This document shows positions 16,080-25,409 of a DNA stretch of 64,000 nucleotides, in pieces. The notes under the pieces are model-generated. The model did not search any database, had not been told where the DNA came from, and was given only the letters and a program-made list of their open reading frames with translations. Positions within the stretch are counted from its first letter, which is position 1; every line of letters starts with the position of its first letter. The translations under genes and the position numbers were made by a program. Source of the DNA: Streptomyces sp. TS71-3 (GTDB lineage: Bacteria; Actinomycetota; Actinomycetes; Streptomycetales; Streptomycetaceae); NCBI RefSeq assembly GCF_018327685.1, contig NZ_BNEL01000001.1, forward strand, positions 2,666,001-2,730,000. The letters run 5' to 3'.

Positions 16080-17039
16080 ATGCCCAACCTTCTCTACCTG
16101 ACCAGGCGGGTCCTGCAGGCCGTCGTCGTGATCCTCATCGTGACGGTCGTGGTGTTCTGCCTGCTGCACGCGCTCCCGGGGGGCCCGGCCCGCGGCATCC
16201 TGGGCCCCCAGGCGACCGCGCAGCAGCTCGCGCAGTTCAACCACGAGCAGGGCCTCGACCAGCCACTGCCCGTCCAGTACGTGTACTACCTGCGCACCCT
16301 CGTCCACGGCGACCTGGGCACCTCGTACACGCTCAACGAGTCCGTCTCCCAGCTCATCGGCGAGCGGCTGCCCAAGACGCTCGTGCTCACCGTGCTCTCC
16401 GCGATCGTCGGGCTGCTCCTCGCGGTGCCGCTCGGCATGTGGCAGGCGGTCCGGCGCAACAAGCCCACCGACTACGCGATCACCACGCTGAGCTTCGTCG
16501 CCTACTCGACGCCCGTGTACTTCCTCGGCCTCATCCTGGTGCTCGTCTTCACGCAGTGGCTGCCCTGGTTCCCGTCACAGGGGCCGCAGGGCGAGACGCT
16601 CGGGTCCGTCTTCGCGGACGCCAACGCGCTCGTCCTGCCGGTGATCGCGGGGGCCACCTCGATGGTGGCGGTGTTCAGCAGATACATGCGCGCCGCCACC
16701 CTGGAGAACCTCTCCGAGGACTACGTCAGGACCGCACGGGCCGGCGGCTCCCGCCAGCGGGCGATCCTGTGGCGGCACGTGTTCCGCAACTCCCTGACCC
16801 CGGTGGTGGCGATGCTCGGGTACTACGTGCCCGTGCTCTTCGGCGGCTCGCTCGTCGTCGAGCAGCTCTTCAACTACCCCGGCATGGGGCTGCTGTTCTG
16901 GAGCGCCGCGCAGTCCTCCGACTACCCGGTGCTGCTCGGCTGCGTCCTCGTCATCTCGATCGCCACGGTCGTCGGCACGCTCCTCGCCGACATCCTCCAA
17001 CGGTTCATCGACCCCCGAGTGAAGGCAGGCACGTCATGA
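16080..17039 (+). CDS. ABC transporter permease (DppB type)
   Basis: A 319-aa inner-membrane permease of the BPD_transp_1 family with six predicted TM helices. It shows the DppB hallmark N-terminus YLTRRVLQAVVVILIV, the periplasmic loop GLDQPLPVQYVYYLRTLVHGDLG and a coupling-helix EAA-like loop YVRTARAGGSRQRAILWRHV. It pairs with the next gene as the heterodimeric channel of the importer. Its stop overlaps the start of that gene (ATGA). Confidence 0.93.
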   Translation: MPNLLYLTRRVLQAVVVILIVTVVVFCLLHALPGGPARGILGPQATAQQLAQFNHEQGLDQPLPVQYVYYLRTLVHGDLGTSYTLNESVSQLIGERLPKTLVLTVLSAIVGLLLAVPLGMWQAVRRNKPTDYAITTLSFVAYSTPVYFLGLILVLVFTQWLPWFPSQGPQGETLGSVFADANALVLPVIAGATSMVAVFSRYMRAATLENLSEDYVRTARAGGSRQRAILWRHVFRNSLTPVVAMLGYYVPVLFGGSLVVEQLFNYPGMGLLFWSAAQSSDYPVLLGCVLVISIATVVGTLLADILQRFIDPRVKAGTS

Positions 17040-17950
17040 GCGCCGTCCTCCAACCGGGCCAGGCCCCCGGCCTGAGGCCGCCCGGCGAGCCCGAGGCGGC
17101 GGCCGGCGCGTCGGGCGCCCGGATCGCCCTGCGCCGCTTCGCCCGCAACAAGCTCGCGGTCGTCGGGCTCGCGGTGGTCGTGTTCTTCGTGCTGTTCTGC
17201 TTCCTCGGCCCGGTCCTGTACCCGACCGACCAGACCCACACCACCCTGACGCAGGTGAACCTGGCGCCCAGCGGCGCCCACCTGCTCGGCACCGACGCGG
17301 TCGGCCACGACGAGCTCGGCCGGCTGATGTTCGGCGGCAAGGTGTCCCTCGTGGTGGGCCTCGCGGCCGGCATCCTCGCGACCGTCATCGGCACCCTCTG
17401 GGGCTCGGCGGCCGGCTACGCGGGCGGCTGGGTCGACGCGGTCATGATGCGCATCGTCGACGCCGGCATCGCGATCCCCGCGCTGTTCATCCTGCTCGTG
17501 GTCTCCGCGATCTCCACGCCCGGCATCCCGGGGCTGATCCTCATCCTCGGGTTCGTGTCCTGGCTGGTGCCGTCCCGGCTCATCCGGGCCGAGACGCTCA
17601 CGCTCAAGAACCGGGACTACATCCTGACCCTGCGCGCCATCGGCGGCACCCACAGCCGGGCCATCCTGCGGCACATCCTGCCCAACTCGATCTCCACCAT
17701 CGTCGTCGCCGCCACCTTCCAGGTCGCCGACGCGATCCTGCTCGTCGCCTACGTCTCCTACCTGGGACTCGGCGTCCAGCCGCCGTCCACCGACTGGGGC
17801 GGCATGCTCTCCTCCGGCCTCACGGCCGCCTACTCGGGCCGCTGGTGGCTGATCGTGCCGCCCGGCCTTGCCATCATCCTCGTGGTGTGCGCGTTCAACG
17901 CCATCGGCGACGGGCTGCGGGACGCCTTCGACGTGAGGGGGCGCGGATGA
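17036..17950 (+). CDS. ABC transporter permease (DppC type)
   Basis: A 304-aa second permease subunit. It has the DppC-specific N-terminal cytoplasmic extension with the segment RRFARNKLAVVGLAVV, the loop HLLGTDAVGHDELGRLMFGGKVSL typical of DppC, and the EAA-type loop around LTLRAIGGTHSRAILRHI. It is translationally coupled to both neighbours by 4-nt overlaps and forms the channel with the DppB-type subunit. Confidence 0.93.
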   Translation: MSAVLQPGQAPGLRPPGEPEAAAGASGARIALRRFARNKLAVVGLAVVVFFVLFCFLGPVLYPTDQTHTTLTQVNLAPSGAHLLGTDAVGHDELGRLMFGGKVSLVVGLAAGILATVIGTLWGSAAGYAGGWVDAVMMRIVDAGIAIPALFILLVVSAISTPGIPGLILILGFVSWLVPSRLIRAETLTLKNRDYILTLRAIGGTHSRAILRHILPNSISTIVVAATFQVADAILLVAYVSYLGLGVQPPSTDWGGMLSSGLTAAYSGRWWLIVPPGLAIILVVCAFNAIGDGLRDAFDVRGRG

Positions 17951-19929
17951 CCGCCGCCGAGAACGCCGGCGGGAGCGCCGGGATGCCCGCCGAGAAGACC
18001 GGCGGCGCGTCCGCCGGGTCTGCCGGGTCCGCCGGTTCCGCTGCCGGGTCTGCCGGGTCTGCCGGGTCCGCCGGGTCTGCCGGTTCCGCCGCCGGGTCAG
18101 CGGGTTCCGCCGCCGGTTCCGCAGGGCCGATCCTGGACGTCGCCGATCTGGGCGTCACGTTCGGCACCGAGACCGGTGACGTGCCCGCCGTCCGCGGCGT
18201 CGCGCTGGCCGTCGCGCCCGGCGAGACCCTCGCCCTGGTCGGCGAGTCCGGCTCCGGCAAGTCGACCGTGGCGCTCGCCGCGATGGGCCTGCTGCCGGCC
18301 AACGCCCGTGTCACCGGCTCGGTCTCCGTCGGCGGCCGGCAGGTGATCGGCACTTCCGAGGCCGAACTCGCCGGGCTGCGCGGCCGGTCCGCGGCCATGG
18401 TGTTCCAGGAGCCCGCGACCGCGCTCGACCCGCTGACGCGGATCGGCGCGCAGATCGCCGAGGTGATCCGCAACCACCGGGACGTGCACGCCCGCGAGGC
18501 CGCGCGGGAGGCCGTCGAGCTGCTGCGCCGCGTCGGCATACCCGACCCGGAGCAGCGCGCGTCCGCCTTCCCGTTCCAGCTCTCGGGCGGGCAGCGGCAG
18601 CGCGTCGTCATCGCCATGGCCATCGCCAACAGCCCCAGCCTGCTGATCGCCGACGAGCCGACCACCGCGCTCGACGTCACCGTGCAGGCCGAGGTCCTCG
18701 ACCTGCTGCGCGCGCTGGCCGCCGACTCCGGCACCGGCGTCCTGCTCGTCACGCACAACATGGGCGTGGTCGCGGACTTCGCCGACCGGGTCGCCGTGAT
18801 GCTCGACGGCGAGATCGTCGAGACCGGAACGGTGACGGACGTCCTGCTGCGGCCCCGGCACGACTACACCAAGCGGCTGCTGGGGGCCGTGCCGCGGCTT
18901 GCGGTGGCGGAGGCGGGCGCGGCCGGCGGTGCGCCGGGTGCCGGGTCCGCGGGTGCGGGTGGCGCCGGGACCGCGGACGCCGCGGGTGCCGCCGCCAAGA
19001 GCACGGACACGGATACGGGTGCCGCCAAGAACACGGACGCCGGTGGGCATGCGGACGCCACCGGGCATGCGGAAGCCGGTGGTGCCGGCGAGGCCGTGGT
19101 CGCCCTGGAAGGCGTGTCGGTGCGGTTCGGCCGCGGGCCTGGCGCCGTGCAGGCGCTCGACGAGGTGACGCTGTCCGTGCGGGCGGGGGAGACCGTCGGC
19201 CTGGTCGGCGAGTCGGGTTCGGGCAAGTCCACCGCGGCCAGGGTCGCGCTCGGTCTCGTCCAGCCGTCCGCCGGCTCGGTCCGGCTCTTCGGCTCCGACC
19301 TGCGCCGGTCGAGGGGGCGCGCACGCCGCGCCCTGCTCTCCGGCGTCGGCGTCGTCCTCCAGGACCCGGTGGCCTCGCTCGACGCCCGGATGAGCGTCGC
19401 CGAGTGCGTCGCGGAGCCGCTGTACGTGCACCGCGGCAAGATGACCGCGGTGCAGCGCCGGGCCAGGGTCGCCGACGTCCTCGACAGGGTCCGCCTGCCG
19501 CGGGCGCTGGCGAACCGCGCGCCGCGCGAGCTGTCCGGCGGGCAGCGCCAGCGGGTCAGCCTGGCCCGCGCCCTGGTCCTCGAACCCCGGCTGCTGGTCG
19601 CCGACGAGCCGACCAGCGCGCTCGACGTCAGCGTGCAGGCGGCGGTGCTGGAGGTGGTGAGGGAGCTCCAGGACGAGTTCGGCTTCGCCTGCCTCTTCGT
19701 CTCGCACGACCTCGCCGTCGTCCAGCAGTTCGCGCAGCGCGTCGTCGTGATGCGCGCGGGCCGGATCGAGGAGCAGGGCAGCACCGCGACCACGCTGCTG
19801 CACCCCGAGACGGACTACACCCGCCGGCTGATCGCGGCCGTGCCCGTGCCGGACCCGGAACTCCAGCGCCGCAGGCGCACGGCACGCCAGGCCGCGCTCG
19901 CCGCGGGCAGAACGGCGGCGGGTGCGTGA
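17947..19929 (+). CDS. Fused double ABC ATPase (DppD-DppF type)
   Basis: A 660-aa protein with two complete ABC ATPase domains. Walker A (GESGSGKST) occurs at residues 99-107 and again near 421-429. LSGGQRQRV signatures and Walker B LLIADEPTTALD and LLVADEPTSALD follow in each half. Usually these are two genes; here they are fused through a 60-residue Ala/Gly/Thr/Asp-rich linker. The first 60 residues are also odd: a Gly-Ser-Ala tract of AGS repeats encoded by degenerate 9- and 15-bp repeats at about 18000-18120. It energises the importer. It overlaps the permease stop by 4 nt and the ROK kinase start by 4 nt. Confidence 0.93.
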   Translation: MTAAENAGGSAGMPAEKTGGASAGSAGSAGSAAGSAGSAGSAGSAGSAAGSAGSAAGSAGPILDVADLGVTFGTETGDVPAVRGVALAVAPGETLALVGESGSGKSTVALAAMGLLPANARVTGSVSVGGRQVIGTSEAELAGLRGRSAAMVFQEPATALDPLTRIGAQIAEVIRNHRDVHAREAAREAVELLRRVGIPDPEQRASAFPFQLSGGQRQRVVIAMAIANSPSLLIADEPTTALDVTVQAEVLDLLRALAADSGTGVLLVTHNMGVVADFADRVAVMLDGEIVETGTVTDVLLRPRHDYTKRLLGAVPRLAVAEAGAAGGAPGAGSAGAGGAGTADAAGAAAKSTDTDTGAAKNTDAGGHADATGHAEAGGAGEAVVALEGVSVRFGRGPGAVQALDEVTLSVRAGETVGLVGESGSGKSTAARVALGLVQPSAGSVRLFGSDLRRSRGRARRALLSGVGVVLQDPVASLDARMSVAECVAEPLYVHRGKMTAVQRRARVADVLDRVRLPRALANRAPRELSGGQRQRVSLARALVLEPRLLVADEPTSALDVSVQAAVLEVVRELQDEFGFACLFVSHDLAVVQQFAQRVVVMRAGRIEEQGSTATTLLHPETDYTRRLIAAVPVPDPELQRRRRTARQAALAAGRTAAGA

Positions 19930-21107
19930 ACGACGCTTCTCGGCGCCGGGACGCGGGCAACGCGTCCCCGGCGCACCGCCCGGTGCCCGGATCCGCCCGG
20001 CCGGCGCACGGCCCCACGGCGAACGGCACGGCTCACGCGGCCACGGAGGGTGCGGCACGCGGCGTGGCGGACGGCGCTGTGTCCGGGACACCGGATGGCC
20101 CGGCACCGGGAGCGGGGGCCTCGGCACCCGGGCCGGCCGCGAACGGCTCGGCGCCGGAACCACCGGCGAACGGCGGCGCGCCCGAGGTGTTCGCGGGCGT
20201 CGACATAGGCGGCACCACCACCCAGGTGGTCCTCTGCACGGCCGACCTCACCGTGGTCCGCGGCACCGAGGTGCCCACGCCCGCGGCCGAGGGCGGCAGC
20301 GCCATGGTCGGCGCCGCACTCGACGCGCTGAACGGGCTGCTGGAGGGGCCCGGCTACCGGCTCGCCGGGGTCGGGGTGGGAGCGGCCGGCGTCGTCGACG
20401 CCCGGGAGGGCCGGGTCCTCGTCGCCAGCGACTCGTTCCACGCGTGGGCGGGCTTCCCGGTGACGGAGACGGTCCGCTCGGCGCTGGGCGTGCCGGCCTT
20501 CCTCGACAACGACGTCAACGCCTTCCTGCGCGGCGAGGCCACCAAGGGCGCCGTCGCGGGGGAGTCCCACGTGCTCGGCATGACCCTCGGCACGGGCGTG
20601 GGCGGGGCGCTGTGGGTGGACGGAGCCCTGCTCGACGGCCCGCACGGCGCGGCGGGCGAGATCGGGCACATCCCCGGCTTCGGCGACCTGCCCTGCACGT
20701 GCGGTGGCCGGGGCCACCTGGAGACCCTGGCTTCGGGCCGCTCGATCTCCGCCCGGTACGCGGAACGGACCGGCCGCCACCACACCGCCGGGGAGATAGC
20801 GAACGCGGCGGCCCAGGCCGACCCGGACGCCATCGCCGTGTTCGAGGCGGCCGGCGCCGCCATCGCCCGCGCACTCCTCATCACGGCGGGCCTCGTGGAC
20901 ATCACGACGGCGGTGATCGGTGGCGGAGTAAGCCGCGCCTGGCCGATCCTCGCCCCCGTCATCGAGGCCGCACTCGACGCGGAGCCCCCGGTCAGCGGCA
21001 ACCCGGTCCACGTCGTACGCGCGGCCCTCGGCAGCCGTGCGGTCGCGGTGGGGGCGGCTTCGCGGGTGCGGCGGGAGTTGGGTTCCGGGGCGGTACGGGG
21101 CATGTAG
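19926..21107 (+). CDS. ROK-family sugar kinase
   Basis: A 393-aa protein lacking an HTH and so read as a kinase. A disordered Gly/Ala/Pro extension of about 88 residues precedes the phosphate-binding motif GVDIGGTTT near 91-99. LDNDVN and GTGVGGAL motifs follow. In the zinc signature, GHIPGFGDLPCTCGGRGHLE, the usual third Cys is His. The GTG start overlaps the ATPase stop (GTGA), so it belongs to the importer operon and likely phosphorylates the imported sugar or its hydrolysis product. The last 39 codons are duplicated 4083 bp downstream (25071-25187) as the tail of an HTH gene. Confidence 0.88.
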   Translation: MNDASRRRDAGNASPAHRPVPGSARPAHGPTANGTAHAATEGAARGVADGAVSGTPDGPAPGAGASAPGPAANGSAPEPPANGGAPEVFAGVDIGGTTTQVVLCTADLTVVRGTEVPTPAAEGGSAMVGAALDALNGLLEGPGYRLAGVGVGAAGVVDAREGRVLVASDSFHAWAGFPVTETVRSALGVPAFLDNDVNAFLRGEATKGAVAGESHVLGMTLGTGVGGALWVDGALLDGPHGAAGEIGHIPGFGDLPCTCGGRGHLETLASGRSISARYAERTGRHHTAGEIANAAAQADPDAIAVFEAAGAAIARALLITAGLVDITTAVIGGGVSRAWPILAPVIEAALDAEPPVSGNPVHVVRAALGSRAVAVGAASRVRRELGSGAVRGM

Positions 21108-21212
21108 GGCACCGCCCGCTGACGCGTGCGACGTTGACCTTTATGCTCCCCCGTGCCCCCGGACAGGCCGGCAGGTCGCGCACCGGGGCCCTGACAACCG
21201 GGGGGACACACG

Positions 21213-22262
21213 GTGGAGTTCACGAAGGATCCGGATCGCCCCGGCCTGGGTGCCGCGCTGACGGCAGTCGGGGTGCCCCTGGACGAGGTGGCCGACTGCC
21301 GCGAGTTGGGTGGCGGTACCTACAACACCGTCTTCCGGGTGCGCCGCACCGACGGCACCGGTCTCGTGGTGAAGCTCGCGCCGGATCCGGCCACCCCGGT
21401 GCTGGGCTACGAGCGCGGCATCCTCGGTACCGAGGCGCTCTACTACGAGCGGGTGGGCGGCCTGCCCGGGGTGCGCGTGCCGCACGTGCGGGTGGGGGAG
21501 CCGGGGGCCGGCGGCGCGGTGGGTGCCGGTGGATTCCTGGTGATGTCCGAGTGTCCCGGCACCTCCTGGTACGAGCTGGGCGACGGGCTCGGTGCCGGGG
21601 AGCGCCGGGCCCTCCGGGCCGAGCTGGGCCGCCAGCTGGCCGCCGTCCACACCCTCGCCGGGGAGGGCTTCGGCTACCCGGCCGAGCCGTTCGGGCCGCT
21701 GCGGTCCGGATGGCGCGTGGCCTTCCTGGAGATGGTCGGCGGGGTCCTCGCCGACGCCGTCCGGTTCGGCGTTCCGCTGCCGCGCCCCGCCGAGGAGATC
21801 CACGAGCTGTTCGCGGCGCAGGGCCCCGTGCTCGACGAGGTGACCGTCCCGCGTCTGGTCCACTTCGACCTGTGGGACGGGAACATCCTCGTCGACCGCG
21901 GGACCGCCGGGGGTTCGTCCGGGCCCCGGGAAGGCGCGACCTCCGGCCAGCCCCGGATCGGCGCGCTGATCGACGCCGAGCGGGCCTTCTGGGGTGACCC
22001 GCTCGCCGAGTTCGTCTCCCTGGCGCTGTTCGGGGACATCGAGGACGACCCCGCCTTCCTGGCCGGATACCGCGCGGCCGGCGGCACGGTCACCTTCGAC
22101 ACCGCGGCGCGCCGGCGCCTGGAGCTGTACCGCTGCTACCTCCACCTGATCATGTGGACGGAGGCCGTGCCGCGCGGCTACGGCGAGGAGCGCCGCGCCT
22201 GGCTGCGCGAGCGGGTGCTCGGTCCGCTCGCGGCGACGCTCGACACCTGGCGGACGCGCTGA
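21213..22262 (+). CDS. Aminoglycoside phosphotransferase-family kinase
   Basis: A 349-aa protein with the APH/choline-kinase fold. It has the N-lobe nucleotide loop ELGGGTYNTVFRV, the Brenner catalytic loop LVHFDLWDGN near residue 216 and the metal-binding motif IDAERAFWGDP. The GTG start has a run of six G residues about 8 nt upstream. Despite the family name, most actinobacterial members are not antibiotic-resistance enzymes and phosphorylate unknown hydroxylated metabolites. It has its own start 105 nt after the ROK kinase. It shows no membrane or export signal. Confidence 0.82.
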   Translation: MEFTKDPDRPGLGAALTAVGVPLDEVADCRELGGGTYNTVFRVRRTDGTGLVVKLAPDPATPVLGYERGILGTEALYYERVGGLPGVRVPHVRVGEPGAGGAVGAGGFLVMSECPGTSWYELGDGLGAGERRALRAELGRQLAAVHTLAGEGFGYPAEPFGPLRSGWRVAFLEMVGGVLADAVRFGVPLPRPAEEIHELFAAQGPVLDEVTVPRLVHFDLWDGNILVDRGTAGGSSGPREGATSGQPRIGALIDAERAFWGDPLAEFVSLALFGDIEDDPAFLAGYRAAGGTVTFDTAARRRLELYRCYLHLIMWTEAVPRGYGEERRAWLRERVLGPLAATLDTWRTR

Positions 22263-22611
22263 GCCAGGCCCCGCGCCGCCGAGCCCTGTCAAGCGTCGAA
22301 ACCGGTCGTCCGACGTTTGCAAGCGGAAGAAGAGCCGTACGGGGCAGCTTAGGCGGGCAATCCTCCTATAAACGGGCGAAGTCGAGTTCCTCTCCCGCCT
22401 CTTGACGGGATGTTTCCTTCGGCAGTTGAATTCTTGCGAACCTCAAACCGCTTTGCCACACGTGCGTAGCGTGGCGGGCACGCCGGATGCGTACCCGCCG
22501 ACCCCACCGCAAGCATGCGCAAATGGAGCGGAACACCGGCGAGCCGTGCCATCGATGCGGTGTGCCCTGCCGCGGGGTCTGAGTTCAGGGACTGAACATC
22601 GGAGTCGTCAC
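22263..22611. promoter_or_regulatory. Promoter region of the GH71/99-like gene
   Basis: No gene is visible in this 349-bp gap. TTGACG at 22402-22407 and TTGAAT at 22426-22431, 18 bp apart, form a plausible housekeeping promoter on the + strand, giving a leader of about 170 nt. A second A/T-rich patch with TATAAA lies near 22370. Confidence 0.4.
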
Positions 22612-23892
22612 ATGGGCGTGTCACGACGTACGTTCCTCAGCACCATCGCCGGCGGGACGGGCGCCGCGGCGCTCGGCGCGGCCGCCGGCGCCGCGCACGC
22701 GGCCACCCCGGCGCCCCGGCCCGCAGCCAGGATCGCCGGACCCACCGCCAGCGGTCCCGGAGACGTGGTGGGCAAGATCAGCACGGGCTACCAGGGGTGG
22801 TTCGCCTGCGCCGGCGACGGGGCCCCCATCAACGGCTGGTGGCACTGGAGCCAGGACTGGGGCCGGTCCCCCTCGCCGTCGAACAACGCCATCAAGGCCT
22901 GGCCCGACATGCGCGAGTACGCCAGGGCGTACCCGACCGCCTACCCGAACCTCAACGGCGGGGGCCCGGCCACCCTCTTCTCCTCCTACGACCAGCAGAC
23001 CGTGGACGTCCACTTCCAGTGGATGAGGACCTACGGCATCGACACCGCCGCCCTCCAGCGCTTCAACCCCAACAGCAGCGAGGGCGCGACCCGCGACGAC
23101 ATGGCGCGGAAGGTGCGCAGCGCGGCGGAGTCCAAGGGCGTGAAGTTCTACGTCATGTACGACGTCTCGGGCTGGACGAACATGCAGTCCGAGATCAAGG
23201 CCGACTGGACGAGCAAGATGTCCGCGCACACCGCGAGCGGGGCCTACGCCCGGCAGAACGGCAAGCCGGTGGTGTGCATCTGGGGCTTCGGCTACAACGA
23301 CGGCAACCACCCGTTCAGCCAGTCCGCCTGCCTCGACGTCATCAACTGGTTCAAGGGCCGGGGCTGCTACGTGATCGGCGGGGTGCCGCGCGAATGGCGC
23401 ACCGGCACCGGCGGCTCGCGCGCCGGGTACGGGGACGTCTACCACGCCCTGAACATGATCTCGCCCTGGATGGTCGGCGCGATCGGCGACGCCTCCGGCT
23501 CGGACAGCGCGTACTCCACCTACACCGTCCCCGACCAGGCCGACTGCAACGCCCACGGCATCGACTACCAGCCGTGCGTGCTGCCCGGCGACGTCTCGGC
23601 GCGGCAGCGGGCGCACGGCGACTTCATGTGGCGGCAGTTCTACAACATGTGCCGGGCGGGCGTGCAGGGCATCTACGTCTCGATGTTCGACGAGTACGGC
23701 GAGGGCAACCAGATCGCCAAGACCGCGGAGAACGCGTCCATGGTGCCGTCGGGCTCCGGCCTGTGGGCCCTGGACGAGGACGGCACCTCCTGCTCCTCCG
23801 ACTACTACCTGCGTCTCACCGGCGACGGCGGCCGCATGCTCAAGGGCCAGATAGGGCTGACGCCGACGCGGCCGACGCGGCCGAGGGTGTAG
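22612..23892 (+). CDS. Tat-exported glycoside hydrolase family 71/99-like protein
   Basis: A 426-aa secreted protein. The Tat signal is clear: S-R-R-T-F-L at residues 4-9, a hydrophobic core, and AHA cleavage near 34-36. The mature domain opens with ISTGYQGWFACAGDG, the hallmark of bacterial GH71/99-like proteins. Acidic motifs that may be catalytic include YVMYDVSGW and YVSMFDEYGEGNQ. Related proteins are annotated as xylosidase/arabinosidase or endo-mannanase-like, but the substrate cannot be set from sequence. GGAG lies 8 nt before the ATG. The gene is transcribed alone and converges with the Nudix gene. Confidence 0.82.
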   Translation: MGVSRRTFLSTIAGGTGAAALGAAAGAAHAATPAPRPAARIAGPTASGPGDVVGKISTGYQGWFACAGDGAPINGWWHWSQDWGRSPSPSNNAIKAWPDMREYARAYPTAYPNLNGGGPATLFSSYDQQTVDVHFQWMRTYGIDTAALQRFNPNSSEGATRDDMARKVRSAAESKGVKFYVMYDVSGWTNMQSEIKADWTSKMSAHTASGAYARQNGKPVVCIWGFGYNDGNHPFSQSACLDVINWFKGRGCYVIGGVPREWRTGTGGSRAGYGDVYHALNMISPWMVGAIGDASGSDSAYSTYTVPDQADCNAHGIDYQPCVLPGDVSARQRAHGDFMWRQFYNMCRAGVQGIYVSMFDEYGEGNQIAKTAENASMVPSGSGLWALDEDGTSCSSDYYLRLTGDGGRMLKGQIGLTPTRPTRPRV

Positions 23893-24029
23893 GCGTCCGA
23901 GGCGACTCCAGGGCTGGGCCCCGGCTCCCGAGGCCGTCCGGGGGCGCTCCAGCAGCCGGGCTGCGTCGGCGGTGCCCACCAGGTGCTCGTTCGGGGCGAG
24001 AAGCCGGGGACTGATGCCCGTCGGTCGGG

Positions 24030-24485
24030 TCAGTTCGGGGTTTCCCCGCGGATGAGGAGCCGGCGCGACTCCTGCATCCCGTCGGGTAGTTCCTCGGGGG
24101 TGAACCATCGGGCCTCCAGGATCTCGAACGAGTCGATTGCCAGGTCGCCGCCGAGGAACTGGGCCTCGTAGGCGACTTCGACGCGCAGCCGGTAGCCGCT
24201 CTTGAGGTGCACGAGTCGACCCGCCTTGACGTCCAGGCCGGTCTCCTCGCGCACCTCCCGGGCGACGGTCGCGCCGAACTCCTCGCCCTTGATCGCGTAG
24301 CCGGTCGGCAGGCCCCACTGGCGGCCCTCGGGCCGAAGGCGGTGACGCAGCAGCAGCACACGGCCCTGGCCGTCCCGGACGACACCGGTCACGCCGACCA
24401 TGAACTTGGCGTGAGCCAGCCACAGCAGGCGCCACTGCATCGGGCCGCGGATGATCCGCCACAGCCGAGCGATGACCTGCTTCAT
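24030..24485 (-). CDS. Nudix hydrolase
   Basis: A 151-aa Nudix protein. The Nudix box is perfect: G62-x5-E-x7-REVREETGL (residues 62-84), giving Mg2+-dependent hydrolysis of a nucleoside diphosphate linked to another moiety. ATG 24485 is chosen because AGGAGGAACGAG directly precedes it; the open frame extends 49 codons upstream without family features. The substrate is unknown. It converges with the GH71/99-like gene; the 137-bp gap between them holds no gene I can support. Confidence 0.88.
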   Translation of the reverse strand: MKQVIARLWRIIRGPMQWRLLWLAHAKFMVGVTGVVRDGQGRVLLLRHRLRPEGRQWGLPTGYAIKGEEFGATVAREVREETGLDVKAGRLVHLKSGYRLRVEVAYEAQFLGGDLAIDSFEILEARWFTPEELPDGMQESRRLLIRGETPN

Positions 24486-24776
24486 CTCGTTCCTCCTCAG
24501 CGAGCCGGACCGCGCCGTGCGGCCCGTGGAACCGCCACGATGACGTATTCGACGTGACCGTCCAAACACGCTGCGTATCAGGGGTGAGTGACTACAGGGG
24601 TGCGGAGGGGACCCCGCGGCCCTGCGGCGCACGGTCCATTGAGCCGTAGGCGGCGGGGGACCGGGAGGCGTAGCACGGCATGCCGCACACCGTTTGCATC
24701 GGGCGTAATTCCTTTACAACGGCCTGCACGAAGCGGTGGAAGGCGGGACCATAGGCGGCCCGAGGGGGAGGGCGAT

Positions 24777-25190
24777 GTGGACCCCGCACACCCGTTGTGG
24801 CGCTCGTCCGCCATGCAAGATGCCGTGGCCCGGCACGACCCGGGAGCCATCGTGCGGCTGGTGCGCCGAGCCGAGAACCTCACCCTCAACGATCTCGGGG
24901 TCACCGTGGGGTACACCGCCGCTTCCCTGTCCCGCATGGGACGCGGGCTCCAGCCGATGCGCGACATGGAGCTGCTCCAGCGCCTCGCGGCTCACCTCGG
25001 TATCCCGCCGCACTGGCTGGGGCTCGCGCCACGCCAACCGGCGTCAGCCTCTGCATATGCCCCTCCCGGCCCGGTCAGCGGCAACCCGATCCACTTCGTA
25101 CGCGCGGCCCTCGGCAGCCGGGCGGTGGCGGTGGGAGCGGCGTCAAGGGTGCGGCGGGAGTTGGGTTCCGGGGTGGTACCGGGCGTGTGA
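24777..25190 (+). pseudogene. Truncated XRE-type regulator fused to a copied ROK-kinase tail
   Basis: A 137-codon frame from GTG 24777 (AGGGGGAGGG just upstream). Residues about 20-85 form an HTH of the Streptomyces TPR-regulator type: LVRRAENLTLNDLGVTVGYTAASLSRMGRG, then LAAHLGIPPHWLGLAP. The intact gene at 37143-38489 has the same layout and continues for about 350 more residues with helical repeats. Here those are missing. After about residue 98 the sequence becomes a near-copy of the last 39 codons of the ROK kinase (20988-21104), in frame and with its own stop. It is either a dead fusion or a small DNA-binding protein. TTTGCA (24693) and TACAAC (24715) could be its promoter. Confidence 0.7.
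25071..25187 (+). repeat. Duplicate of the ROK kinase 3' end (original at 20988-21104)
   Basis: The 117-bp segment aligns without gaps to 20988-21104, offset exactly 4083 bp, with about a dozen substitutions. Both copies encode GNP-[VI]-H-[VF]-VRAALGSRAVAVGAASRVRRELGSG and share similarity a little past the stop codon. Confidence 0.9.
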
Positions 25191-25409
25191 GGCCGGTAGG
25201 GCACTGGCCGGGGCCGTGAGCCTTCTCGTACATTCTCGTGCCTCTGAGAAAGGCCGCGGCCATGGGCCGTGCACGGCCCGGATACCGAAGGCGCGGCTCA
25301 CGCCGCGGCGGTAACGGCTCCGCGGTCCCATAGGGGATTCACCACCCCGCGCGGACGGTGAACGCAGCCGGCGCACATCGCGGCGGCCATCCAGGGGAGC
25401 TGACCGGTC

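Noticed and set aside
18000..18120. CRISPR or regulatory repeat
   Set aside because: The repeats are codon-phased and encode an Ala-Gly-Ser tract of the ATPase.
21213..22262. Aminoglycoside resistance gene
   Set aside because: It has the APH fold, but nothing in sequence or context supports antibiotic specificity.
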